A stretch of 64,000 nt of DNA, taken from NCBI RefSeq assembly GCF_003003255.1, contig NZ_PVTD01000002.1, forward strand, positions 558,001 to 622,000. The letters are read 5' to 3'. The notes beneath the pieces were generated by a model. It had not been told where the DNA came from. It ran no database searches and worked only from the letters and a program-made list of their open reading frames with translations. Position 1 is the first letter of the stretch, and each line of letters starts with the position of its first letter. Made by a program: the position numbers and the translations under genes. Of this stretch, positions 56,765-64,000 are shown piece after piece. The stretch is from Aliiruegeria haliotis. Lineage in GTDB: Bacteria; Pseudomonadota; Alphaproteobacteria; Rhodobacterales; Rhodobacteraceae.

Positions 56765-57264
56765 AACCACAGGGCTTGTCTGTCTGCTGGCAGCGTCATT
56801 GCGGGATGTGCGCGGGAAGCGACCGGGCGGCCAGCGTTCGGTGCAATGACGCCAACGGGCGCCAAGCTGTTCTATGGCTGCGTCCTGTCGGCACCTTGGC
56901 GGGCTTCCCGCAAGATTGACCGTTGGCCGTGGTGACCTGTGGGCCAGGTGCATTCGGGGGCACTGATCCCGTGGCCGCCGATTGCCAGGTGCCGCCGTGC
57001 CCGTCCGGGGCTTTGGCGCAGAGGCTTCCCTTTTTCAAAGGTGTTCTGCCCGACGCGGGGCTTGCCGTCGAGCAAAGCTCGTACGGCGATGGCGCCGCTT
57101 CGCGGCGTGCGCAGGATTGGATAGCGCCAAGCACCCAGTGTCTATCGCAACGCATGCGATACCCGGTGCGGCGCGGCAAGGCGCAGACTGTCAAACCTTG
57201 ACGCTGGCCGACGCCAATTCCATGTCCTATAAGCAAACTCAGGTGAGGCGAAAGGGGCGACCCC
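56765..57264. other. Intergenic region after the second RTX gene
   Basis: This 500-base stretch holds the second REP-like hairpin (57076-57107) and should contain the promoter of the downstream gene block. The open frame reading into xpaC from 56982 is not conserved sequence. No RNA gene was seen. Confidence 0.45.
57076..57107 (+). repeat. REP-like hairpin repeat, copy 2
   Basis: This 32-base element equals 12102-12133 except at two positions. Hairpin arms are 57092-57098 and 57102-57108 (last pair G-T) with loop TTC. It lies about 310 bases after the stop of the second RTX gene, so both copies in the window follow RTX genes. Confidence 0.5.
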
Positions 57265-57474
57265 ATGCATATCCTACTGTCCCTGGTCCTGGCACTGGCG
57301 GTGATGATCGCGCTTGTCTTCGGCATCGTGTTCCTCGGTGTGTCGCTTGCTGGATCAGCCGGGAAAGCCGTCCAGCATGGCCCGATGAAAAGCGGCCTTG
57401 TCCCGCGCATTGCCTTCGTCCTGCTTTGGGTGCTGATATTCGGCACCTCCTTCGGAATGATCGGAGCCGCCTGA
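57265..57474 (+). CDS. Small two-span membrane protein, 69 residues
   Basis: The protein has two hydrophobic segments (LLSLVLALAVMIALVFGIVFLGVSLAG at about 4-30, and VPRIAFVLLWVLIFGTSFGMIGAA at the end) joined by a basic loop. AGGGG lies eight bases before the ATG. The stop shares a base with the start of the xpaC-like gene (TGATG), so the two are coupled. It is probably a membrane partner of the XpaC-TelA proteins. No known family is recognised. Confidence 0.75.
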   Translation: MHILLSLVLALAVMIALVFGIVFLGVSLAGSAGKAVQHGPMKSGLVPRIAFVLLWVLIFGTSFGMIGAA

Positions 57475-58358
57475 TGGCACAACGTTTCGGCGGCAAATAC
57501 TCTCCTGACGGCGACACCCGAACCGAGCATGTAGCTCCCGTTCAGGCGCCGGTGACACGCGCACGCGCCGCAGCACGGGTGAACCTGCTGTACCTCGCTC
57601 CCGCACCGCTTCTTTTTACGGCCTTCGGCCAAAACGCCGTTGGCATGGCAGTCGACCTCGCCGCTGCCGCGGTTCTCGTCTTCGCGACCTTCACGCTCTC
57701 CGAAGGCCTCAAGGCCGAAGCCGCATACAATGAACGCAAGGTCGCGCGCCGCCCCGCCCTGCCGCGCAAGATCATCGCCGCAGCTCTGGCGGGGTTCGGC
57801 GTCGTGCTTGCGACCTTTTCGCCGGAGGCCGGAGGGCTTCTGGAGCCGCTGATCTATGGCGCCATCGCCCTGGTCTTGCATATCGCGGCCTTCGGACTCG
57901 ACCCGCTGGCGAACAAGAACCTCGATGGGATCGACACGTTCCAGCAGGATCGGGTGGCCCGTGTCGTTGACGAGGCGGAGGAGCAGCTGGTGCGCATGGG
58001 CGCAGCAATCGCGCGGGCGAACGAACGCGGCCTGGAACGTCGTGTCGAGGGTTTTCAAGCGACAGCCCGCCATATGTGCCGAACGGTCGAGGAAGACCCG
58101 CGTGACCTGACGGCAGCACGGAAATTCCTCGTCGTCTACCTCAAGGGCGCGGCAGAGGCGACGATCAAGTTCGCCGACCTCTATAGCCGCAAACGCGACC
58201 CCGAGGCCCGCGCGAAGTATATTGCTCTCCTGGATGACCTGGAGCGCAATTTCAGCGCCAAGACCGAGACACTGATGGTTTCTGACCGCAGCGCGCTCGA
58301 CGTCGAAATCGAAGTTCTTCGCGACCGCTTGCAGCGCGAAGGCGTGAGAATGGATTGA
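57474..58358 (+). CDS. XpaC-family membrane protein
   Basis: This 294-residue protein of the XpaC (5-bromo-4-chloroindolyl phosphate hydrolysis) family has four hydrophobic segments in the first half (LLYLAPAPLLFTAFG, VGMAVDLAAAAVLVFATFTL, IIAAALAGFGVVLATF, LIYGAIALVLHIAAFGL). A helical cytoplasmic half follows (QDRVARVVDEAEEQLVRMGAAI, DLTAARKFLVVYLKGAAEATIKFADLY). The gene name comes from a colour reaction; the real biochemical role is unknown. In Bacillus xpaC is followed by yaaN, a TelA-family gene, and the same order is seen here. ATG at 57474 with GGAG before it, coupled to the gene upstream. Confidence 0.8.
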   Translation: MAQRFGGKYSPDGDTRTEHVAPVQAPVTRARAAARVNLLYLAPAPLLFTAFGQNAVGMAVDLAAAAVLVFATFTLSEGLKAEAAYNERKVARRPALPRKIIAAALAGFGVVLATFSPEAGGLLEPLIYGAIALVLHIAAFGLDPLANKNLDGIDTFQQDRVARVVDEAEEQLVRMGAAIARANERGLERRVEGFQATARHMCRTVEEDPRDLTAARKFLVVYLKGAAEATIKFADLYSRKRDPEARAKYIALLDDLERNFSAKTETLMVSDRSALDVEIEVLRDRLQREGVRMD

Positions 58359-58387
58359 ACGCCATATTTTTTTGGGAGGGAAACGCG

Positions 58388-59587
58388 ATGTCACAGGAAG
58401 TTCAGAAGAAGGCCGCGGAAGTTGTGACCGCCGTCGAGGAAGTGACCGCCGTGGTCCTGCCGGAACCAGCCCACGCGACCGACATCGTGCCCCTGGAAGA
58501 GGCCGACGCGCCGATTGGTGCAGAGATCCGCAAGCGGATGGACGAGATCGACATGGGCGACACCAACTCCATCGTGGCGTTCGGGTCTGCCGCGCAGGCC
58601 GAGCTTCAGGAGATCTCTCAGGCGATGCTCGCCGACGTCAAGAACAAGGATGTCGGGCCGGCCGGGGACAGCCTTCGCAACATCGTCGGCACGATCCGTG
58701 GCTTTTCTGTCGATGAACTCGATGTGCGTCGCGAGCGCACCTGGTGGGAGAAGCTGCTGGGCAGGACCGCGCCCTTCGCCAACTTCGTGGCCAAGTACGA
58801 GGACGTCCAGGGGCAGATCGACAAGATCACCGACGATCTGCTTGGCCACGAGCACACGCTGCTCAAGGACATCAAGTCCCTCGATCTGCTCTATGACAAA
58901 ACACTCCAGTTCTACGACGAGCTGGCACTCTACATCGCTGCTGGCGAAGCGAAGTTGAAAGAAATGGACGAGAATGTCATCCCGGCAAAAGCCGCCGAGG
59001 TCGATGCTGCCCCGGAACAGGAGCAGGTGATGAAGGCGCAGGAGTTGCGTGACCTGCGGGCCGCGCGCGACGACCTGGAGCGCCGGGTTCATGACCTCAA
59101 GCTCACCCGCCAGGTGACCATGCAATCGCTGCCCTCAATCCGCCTGGTGCAGGAAAACGACAAGTCGCTGGTCACCAAGATCAACTCGACGCTCGTCAAC
59201 ACCGTGCCTCTGTGGGAAACGCAATTGGCGCAGGCGATCACCATCCAGCGCTCGGCCGATGCAGCCACCGCGGTGCGGGATGCCAACGACCTGACCAACG
59301 AGTTGCTGACGTCCAACGCTAGGAACCTGCGTGAAACCAACAAGGTCGTGCGCGAGGAGATGGAACGCGGCGTGTTCGACATCGAGGCGGTCAAACAAGC
59401 CAACGCCGACCTGATCGCGACCATCAACGAGAGCCTCGCCATTGCTGACGAGGGCAAGGCGCGCCGGGCGGCCGCCGAGGAAGACCTGGTAAAAATGGAG
59501 CATGAATTGCGCGACACACTGGCCTCAGCGAAGGCCCGCAAGGACGGGTTGGGCGACACGGCCTCCACATCGGTACCGGCCAGCTAG
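58388..59587 (+). CDS. TelA/YaaN-family protein (toxic anion resistance)
   Basis: This 399-residue, nearly all-helical cytoplasmic protein of the TelA family was named for tellurite resistance, with a wider role in envelope stress. Family-like parts are GDTNSIVAFGSAAQAELQEISQAML at about 57-81, WWEKLLGRTAPFANFVAKYEDVQGQIDKI near 119-147, and the long coiled-coil region LPSIRLVQENDKSLVTKINSTLVNTVPLWETQLAQAI near 250-285. GGGAGG precedes the ATG at 58388. It lies 29 bases after xpaC and two bases before the DUF2927 gene. Confidence 0.88.
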   Translation: MSQEVQKKAAEVVTAVEEVTAVVLPEPAHATDIVPLEEADAPIGAEIRKRMDEIDMGDTNSIVAFGSAAQAELQEISQAMLADVKNKDVGPAGDSLRNIVGTIRGFSVDELDVRRERTWWEKLLGRTAPFANFVAKYEDVQGQIDKITDDLLGHEHTLLKDIKSLDLLYDKTLQFYDELALYIAAGEAKLKEMDENVIPAKAAEVDAAPEQEQVMKAQELRDLRAARDDLERRVHDLKLTRQVTMQSLPSIRLVQENDKSLVTKINSTLVNTVPLWETQLAQAITIQRSADAATAVRDANDLTNELLTSNARNLRETNKVVREEMERGVFDIEAVKQANADLIATINESLAIADEGKARRAAAEEDLVKMEHELRDTLASAKARKDGLGDTASTSVPAS

Positions 59588-59589
59588 GC

Positions 59590-60543
59590 GTGGTGCGAGC
59601 GGTCCTTCGAACGGCTCTGCTGGGCGCGGGGCTTGCGGTTCTTGCCGGCTGCGAGCCCACCGGAACCTCCACGTCGGCGCCCGGCCCGGTGGCCGTCCCA
59701 GACATTCTCGTTCCACAGCAGACGATTACACGATCCGAGACCAGCCTCGCGCTTGAAAGGCACTACGCCCGTGTTCAGGCCGACCTGCTTGCGCAGGGAC
59801 TGCTGCGAACCGATGGCGGCGGACCGGACACGCCGTTCGCGGCCCACACGCTGGTCAACAATTTCGTCCGTATCGCGCTTTATGATGAGTACGTGTCGCG
59901 CGGCGGAACGCTCGTGGCACAGCAAACAGCAAGCCAACTCCGCCGTTGGGAGCAACCGGTTCGGCTGCACATGAGCTTTGGCGCCTCGGTTCCGAAGGCC
60001 AAGCAGGATTACGACAGCGCCGCGCTGAACACCTATGCCCGGCGCCTGTCTCGCGCGGCCAACCACCCGATTTCAGTGTCCAGCCAGGCCAGTGCCAACT
60101 TCCACGTTCTGGTCCTGCACGAGGACGAGCGCCGATCCTACGGCCCCGAATTGCGCCAGCTGATCCCGGGGATCGGCGACACGGCAGTACGCACGGTCGA
60201 ATCCATGCCGCGGGAGACATTCTGCCTCGTCTTCGCCTTTTCCCGCGGAGACAACCCAGCCTACACGCGCGCCGTGGCGGTCATCCGCGCGGAGCACCCC
60301 GACCTGCTGCGTCTGTCCTGCCTGCACGAGGAGGTGGCGCAAGGCCTGGGCCTTGCAAATGACAGCCCCGCCGCGCGCCCGTCGATCTTCAACGACGACG
60401 AGGAGTTCGCGCTGCTGACGCGCCATGACGAGCTGCTTCTGCGCATTCTGTATGATCGGCGCCTGTCTACCGGCCTCGACGCCGAGACCGCGCGCCCGAT
60501 CGTGGCAGGCATCGCCAAGGAGATGATGGCCGGCGGCAGCTGA
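59590..60543 (+). CDS. DUF2927-family lipoprotein
   Basis: This 317-residue protein has a lipoprotein signal (LLGAGLAVLAGC, lipobox L-A-G-C, Cys21). DUF2927 features include HTLVNNFVRIALYDEY near 87-102, the strand VRLHMSFG, the HVLVLHEDERRS segment, CLVFAFSR, and the protease-like CLHEEVAQGLGLANDSPAARPSIFNDDEEFALLTRHDELLLRILYD. The H-E-E-x8-G-L pattern recalls metal-site motifs, but activity is unknown. GTG start two bases after telA. It faces the periplasm, anchored in a membrane, while XpaC and TelA lie inside. Confidence 0.82.
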   Translation: MVRAVLRTALLGAGLAVLAGCEPTGTSTSAPGPVAVPDILVPQQTITRSETSLALERHYARVQADLLAQGLLRTDGGGPDTPFAAHTLVNNFVRIALYDEYVSRGGTLVAQQTASQLRRWEQPVRLHMSFGASVPKAKQDYDSAALNTYARRLSRAANHPISVSSQASANFHVLVLHEDERRSYGPELRQLIPGIGDTAVRTVESMPRETFCLVFAFSRGDNPAYTRAVAVIRAEHPDLLRLSCLHEEVAQGLGLANDSPAARPSIFNDDEEFALLTRHDELLLRILYDRRLSTGLDAETARPIVAGIAKEMMAGGS

Positions 60544-60611
60544 CCATTCCGGCCCCGAGTGATCCGACCGCGCACATCCGCCGTACACGGAAGTGTGAAA
60601 CGGAGGACATC

Positions 60612-60782
60612 ATGAAAACACTTCTCACCATTGCCCTGATCGTGACTGCATCCGGCGCGTCAGCAACCGAGTACTGCCTGGTCAAGCGAGCGGGTGGCGA
60701 GCCCGCAAAGTGCTTCAAGACCAGCGGACAATGCGATTCCAAGGCCGACCGCATGAATGGCTGGCGGTGCGAGAAGCGCTAG
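60612..60782 (+). CDS. Tiny secreted Cys-containing protein, 56 residues
   Basis: The protein has a signal peptide (KTLLTIALIVTASGASA) and then a mature part of about 38 residues with four Cys (TEYCLVKRAGG, KCFKTSGQCDSK, WRCEKR), likely two disulphides. GGAGGACATC directly precedes the ATG, a very good ribosome site. The gene sits between the DUF2927 and SPFH genes on the same strand, with codon use like theirs. No family is recognised. It is easy to miss because of its size. Confidence 0.7.
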   Translation: MKTLLTIALIVTASGASATEYCLVKRAGGEPAKCFKTSGQCDSKADRMNGWRCEKR

Positions 60783-60912
60783 CCCGCGCGCGATCCACAC
60801 ATCGGCTGGCAGGGAATGGCCCTGCGGCCCCCGATATTTGGCGCTCCGCTGTTGGAACAGCGACGGGCGGTGCCTATAGTCTCCGCAACCAATTTGCTGC
60901 GAGGATATGCTG

Positions 60913-62070
60913 ATGGGCATTCTGGATTTTCTTTCGGGTCAATTCATCGACGTCATCCACTGGACCGATGACAGCCGGGACACGCTGGTGTGGCGTTTTG
61001 AGCGACAGGGCCACGAGATCAAATACGGCGCCAAGCTTACCGTTCGGGAAGGTCAGGCGGCTGTGTTCATCCACGAAGGCCAGATGGCGGACGTGTTTAC
61101 TCCCGGTCTCTACATGCTGGAGACCAACAACATGCCGATCATGACGTCGTTGCAGCACTGGGATCACGGGTTCCAGTCGCCCTTCAAGTCGGAGATCTAC
61201 TTCGTCAACACGAACCGCTTCACGGATCTGAAGTGGGGCACCAAGAACCCGGTGATGCTGCGCGATCCGGAATTCGGCCCGACCCGCATCCGTGCTTTCG
61301 GCACCTATTCGATCAAGGTCACGGACCCGGCGAAGTTCATGACGGAGATTGTCGGAACCGACGGCGAGTTCACCACGGACGAGATCACGTTCCAGATCCG
61401 CAACATCATCGTGCAGGAAAGTTCGCGAGTGATGGCAGGCTCCGGCATTCCGGTGCTCGACATGGCAGCCAATACGGCGGACATGGGCAAACTGATCGCC
61501 ACGACCGTTTCGGACGTGTTGGCCGAGTATGGCCTGATCATGCCGGAATTCTACATAGAGAACATTTCTTTGCCCCCGGCGGTCGAGGAGGCACTGGACA
61601 AACGTACCTCCATGGGGCTGGCCGGCGATCTGGGAAAGTTCACGCAGTATTCGGCGGCCGAGGCGATGACGGCAGCCGCGCGCAACCCCGCAGGTGGCGG
61701 CATGGGAGCCGGTCTCGGAATGGGCATGGGGATGGCCATGGCCCAGCAAATGGCGAACCCCGGCGCGGCCGGCCCATGGGGCGGTGCACCGCAGGGCCAG
61801 CCAGCCGGCGGGCCCTCCGCCGCGCCTGCTGCGGCGCAACCCGCGCCACCGCCACCACCGGTCGAGCATGTCTGGCACATCGCCAAGGACGGCAAGACCT
61901 CCGGCCCCTTCTCCAAGGCCGACATGGGCCGGATGGCTGCCGACGGTTCGCTTGCACGCGACAGCCATGTCTGGACACCAGGTCAGGATGGCTGGATGAA
62001 AGCCGGCGATGTGCAGGAACTCGCACAACTCTTCACCATCCTTCCGCCTCCGCCGCCGCCGGGCGTATAG
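60913..62070 (+). CDS. SPFH-domain protein with C-terminal GYF_2 domain (YdjI-like)
   Basis: This 385-residue protein has an SPFH/virion-core-like domain (FIDVIHWTDDSRDTLVWRF at the start, KYGAKLTVREGQAAVFIHEGQ, FTPGLYMLETNNMPIM, WGTKNPVMLRD, then IKVTDPAKFM) covering about 1-245. A Gly/Met/Pro-rich linker follows, and a C-terminal GYF_2 domain (VWHIAKDGKTSGPFSKADMGRMAADG...VWTPGQDGWM) at about 316-370. YdjI of Bacillus belongs to this family and helps recruit PspA to membranes. ATG at 60913 is preferred to 60907 for spacing from GAGG. Fifteen bases separate it from the zinc-ribbon gene. Confidence 0.87.
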   Translation: MGILDFLSGQFIDVIHWTDDSRDTLVWRFERQGHEIKYGAKLTVREGQAAVFIHEGQMADVFTPGLYMLETNNMPIMTSLQHWDHGFQSPFKSEIYFVNTNRFTDLKWGTKNPVMLRDPEFGPTRIRAFGTYSIKVTDPAKFMTEIVGTDGEFTTDEITFQIRNIIVQESSRVMAGSGIPVLDMAANTADMGKLIATTVSDVLAEYGLIMPEFYIENISLPPAVEEALDKRTSMGLAGDLGKFTQYSAAEAMTAAARNPAGGGMGAGLGMGMGMAMAQQMANPGAAGPWGGAPQGQPAGGPSAAPAAAQPAPPPPPVEHVWHIAKDGKTSGPFSKADMGRMAADGSLARDSHVWTPGQDGWMKAGDVQELAQLFTILPPPPPPGV

Positions 62071-62085
62071 GGCAGGTTTCCAACG

Positions 62086-63282
62086 ATGAGCGACATCCCG
62101 AAGGTATCGCGCTCGCGGCGTGGCGGGGCACCCACCCCGCCGCCCGCGCCCGAAGACGAGTGGCCCGAGGACACCACCCCCGAGGAGAGGGCGGCCGTCG
62201 AAGAGCATCGCTTTCCCTGCCCCGCCTGTGGCTCCGACCTGAGGTTCTCTGCCGACGCAGGGGACCTGGTGTGTGACCATTGCGGCTATGTGGAACACGT
62301 CGCCGCCACTGGCCGCGCCCAGCAAGACGAGGCGCTACGCGAACTCGACTACGAGGCGGCGCTCCGCAATCAGGTCCCGGCGGACGAGGTTATCGAGGTC
62401 CGCGCCGTCCACTGCGAGAGCTGCGGCGCCGATGTCGAGATGTCCGGGGTGGAGCAGGCCAAGGAATGCCCGTTCTGCGCCTCTCCCATTGTCACCGACA
62501 CCGGAACCAGCCGGCACCTGAAACCGCAGGCACTGCTGCCATTCGCGCTCGACGAGAAGACCGCGCGCGGCAAGATGACCGACTGGCTCGGCCGGCTGTG
62601 GTTCGCGCCAAACGGGTTGAAGGAATACGCCCGCAAGGGCCGAAAGATGAAGGGGATCTACGTTCCCTACTGGACCTATGACGCCGACACACGCTCCCGC
62701 TACACCGGCCAGCGCGGCGACGATTACTACACCACCCGGACCGTCATGCGGGACGGCAAACGCGTGACCGAGCGGGTGCGAAAGACCCGCTGGACCCGTG
62801 TGTCCGGACGGGTCGCACGGGATTTCGACGACGTTCTGGTGCTCGCCTCCGACAGCCTGCCACGTGACTACACGGATGCGCTGGAGCCGTGGGACCTTGG
62901 CGAGTTGAAACCATACAGCCCGGAATACCTCGCCGGATACATCGCGGAGGGGTATTCTGTGGATCTGGAACCTGGCTACGCCATCGCCCGGCACAAGATG
63001 GACGCGGTCATAGCCAGCGATATCCGCCGCGACATCGGCGGCGATCACCAGCGGATCGGCGATGTGCAGACTGCTGTCAGTGACGTGACCTTCAAGCATA
63101 TCCTGCTGCCGGTCTGGCTCGCGGCCTACAAGTTCAAGGGGAAGTCCTACCGGTTCGTGGTCAACGCGCGCTCCGGCGAAGTGAAGGGGGAACGCCCCTA
63201 CTCGCCATGGAAGATCTTCTTTGCCGCTCTGCTTGCGGTGATCGTGATTGGCGGGCTGATTTACCTGAATCAGGGGGGCTGA
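62086..63282 (+). CDS. Zinc-ribbon membrane-anchored protein (YdjG-like)
   Basis: The protein has 398 residues with two zinc ribbons: CPACGSDLRFSADAGDLVCDHCG at about 45-67, and CESCG...ECPFC at about 110-131. A middle region rich in aromatic residues follows (YVPYWTYDADTRSRYTGQRGDDYY), then LPVWLAAYKFKGKSYRFVVNARSGEV. One C-terminal membrane segment ends the chain (KIFFAALLAVIVIGGLIYL). Databases often misname this family as a primosomal or helicase protein; no such motifs are present. The Bacillus counterpart YdjG pairs with YdjI, as this gene does with the SPFH gene. Confidence 0.78.
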   Translation: MSDIPKVSRSRRGGAPTPPPAPEDEWPEDTTPEERAAVEEHRFPCPACGSDLRFSADAGDLVCDHCGYVEHVAATGRAQQDEALRELDYEAALRNQVPADEVIEVRAVHCESCGADVEMSGVEQAKECPFCASPIVTDTGTSRHLKPQALLPFALDEKTARGKMTDWLGRLWFAPNGLKEYARKGRKMKGIYVPYWTYDADTRSRYTGQRGDDYYTTRTVMRDGKRVTERVRKTRWTRVSGRVARDFDDVLVLASDSLPRDYTDALEPWDLGELKPYSPEYLAGYIAEGYSVDLEPGYAIARHKMDAVIASDIRRDIGGDHQRIGDVQTAVSDVTFKHILLPVWLAAYKFKGKSYRFVVNARSGEVKGERPYSPWKIFFAALLAVIVIGGLIYLNQGG

Positions 63283-63596
63283 AATTTCTTCAGCAGCTCG
63301 CCGCTGTCACTTGAACGCCGGTCGGGGCACCGGCGATCCGGCACTCGTCGTTGGCTGGCTCTCGACCCTCTGCCGTGTCCGTTTCGCGAGTGCGATGTGG
63401 AGTTGGAGAGGCTTCACCCCGTGCGTGTCCGAAGGGCACGTCTCCTTCGTGCCGAGTGTCGAAATCCACCCCAAAGCCCACACCAGGGCGCCCGAGCACC
63501 AACCAGCCCAGCGGGAGTGAGAATCTCGGCGGTGATGGACCTTCGGGCGCAGCGCCGTTAGGAATGCATGACGTTCGTGACAAGGAAGCAGACGCA
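63283..63596. other. Intergenic region before the sugar kinase gene
   Basis: This 314-base stretch has a weak hairpin GCTGAA-ATTTC-TTCAGC right at the stop of the zinc-ribbon gene (about 63279-63295) without a T-run. No gene was recognised. It should hold the promoter of the kinase gene. Confidence 0.4.
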
Positions 63597-64000
63597 ATGA
63601 TCCTGTGTGCCGGGGAAGCCCTTATCGACATGCTGCCGCGCAGCTCCACCGAAGGGGAGCCGAGCTTTGCCCCCGTCGCGGGCGGGGCCGTGTTCAACAC
63701 CGCCATCGCGCTGGGACGGCTGGATATTCCCGTGAAGTTCTTTACCGGACTGTCCACGGACCTCTTTGGCAAGAAGCTCGAAGACTCGCTGGCAACCAGC
63801 AATGTCGATGCCACACTGTGCAACCGCTCCGATCGCCCGACAACGCTGGCCTTCGTCGAACTGACTGATGGACACGCAAAATACGCGTTTTATGACGAGA
63901 ACACGGCCGGGCGCCTGCTGGGGGTCGATGACCTGCCACCGCCAGAGGCACTCGACGGGATCGAAGCGATCTTCGTCGGTGGCATTTCGCTGCCGGTGGA
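63597..64000 (+). CDS. PfkB-family carbohydrate kinase (fructokinase type), 3' partial
   Basis: The first 134 residues are visible; the gene runs off the end of the window. It opens MILCAGEALIDMLPR, the usual N-terminal strand of fructokinase-like PfkB enzymes, followed by the Gly-rich substrate region FAPVAGGAVFNTAIALGRL and FFTGLSTDLFGKKLEDSL, the PfkB signature 1 area. AAGGAAG lies before the ATG at 63597. The enzyme phosphorylates a sugar, probably fructose, in the cytoplasm. The C-terminal catalytic Asp and the second signature lie outside the window. It probably starts a new unit, not part of the XpaC-TelA block. Confidence 0.88.
   Translation, partial: MILCAGEALIDMLPRSSTEGEPSFAPVAGGAVFNTAIALGRLDIPVKFFTGLSTDLFGKKLEDSLATSNVDATLCNRSDRPTTLAFVELTDGHAKYAFYDENTAGRLLGVDDLPPPEALDGIEAIFVGGISLPV

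Noticed and set aside
62335-63099. 254-residue antisense frame in the zinc-ribbon gene
   Set aside because: The sense frame has clear Cys pairs and a membrane anchor; the antisense frame has neither a domain nor a start signal.

Overview
The window looks like chromosome from a marine alphaproteobacterium of the Rhodobacteraceae (Roseobacter-like). The evidence is the uniformly high GC, the thyX / LdtR-like MarR / sdhE set, RTX proteins with a LapBC-type type I secretion system, and genes for algal or plant sugar acids. No rRNA, tRNA, CRISPR array or intact insertion sequence was found.

Layout. 1-12.1 kb: the 3' part of a giant repetitive RTX protein whose start lies outside the window. 12.3-17.3 kb: a convergent type I secretion operon (TolC-like, ABC exporter, HlyD-like). 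17.5-25.7 kb: an OmpA-domain protein, a TraR/DksA-type zinc finger protein, thyX, a surface lipoprotein next to a Slam-like outer membrane barrel, a glyoxalase, a DUF1194 protein, an LdtR-like regulator, and an HTH regulator overlapping sdhE. 26.3-31.1 kb: a decayed sugar-acid locus in which only otnI is intact, while otnC, the tctCBA transporter genes and a divergent gntR carry stops, frameshifts and deletions. 31.5-43.2 kb: an intact catabolic locus with an eight-gene minus-strand operon (sugar ABC importer, mutarotase-like protein, enoyl-CoA hydratase, CoA transferase, galactonate-dehydratase-like enzyme, M24 peptidase), a divergent SDR dehydrogenase, and a gntR-GH105 pair. A shared 14-bp motif sits in both control regions. 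43.6-52 kb: housekeeping and mixed genes (aspartate aminotransferase, MATE transporter, parE, mgsA, an IPMDH-family dehydrogenase and two hypotheticals). 52.3-56.8 kb: a second RTX protein built from an exact-period 527-residue duplication with LamG-like domains. 57.3-63.3 kb: seven collinear genes combining XpaC and TelA family proteins, a DUF2927 lipoprotein, a tiny Cys-containing secreted protein, an SPFH/GYF protein and a zinc-ribbon membrane protein. The window ends inside a PfkB-type sugar kinase.

How the parts fit. The T1SS probably exports the giant RTX protein beside it and could also serve the second RTX protein, which has no transporter next to it. The 31-43 kb locus reads as a regulated pathway that trims, imports and oxidises or dehydrates an acidic sugar, with unusual CoA-dependent steps. 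The 57-63 kb block resembles Bacillus xpaC-yaaN plus ydjGI brought together and is the best candidate here for an under-described envelope-stress system.
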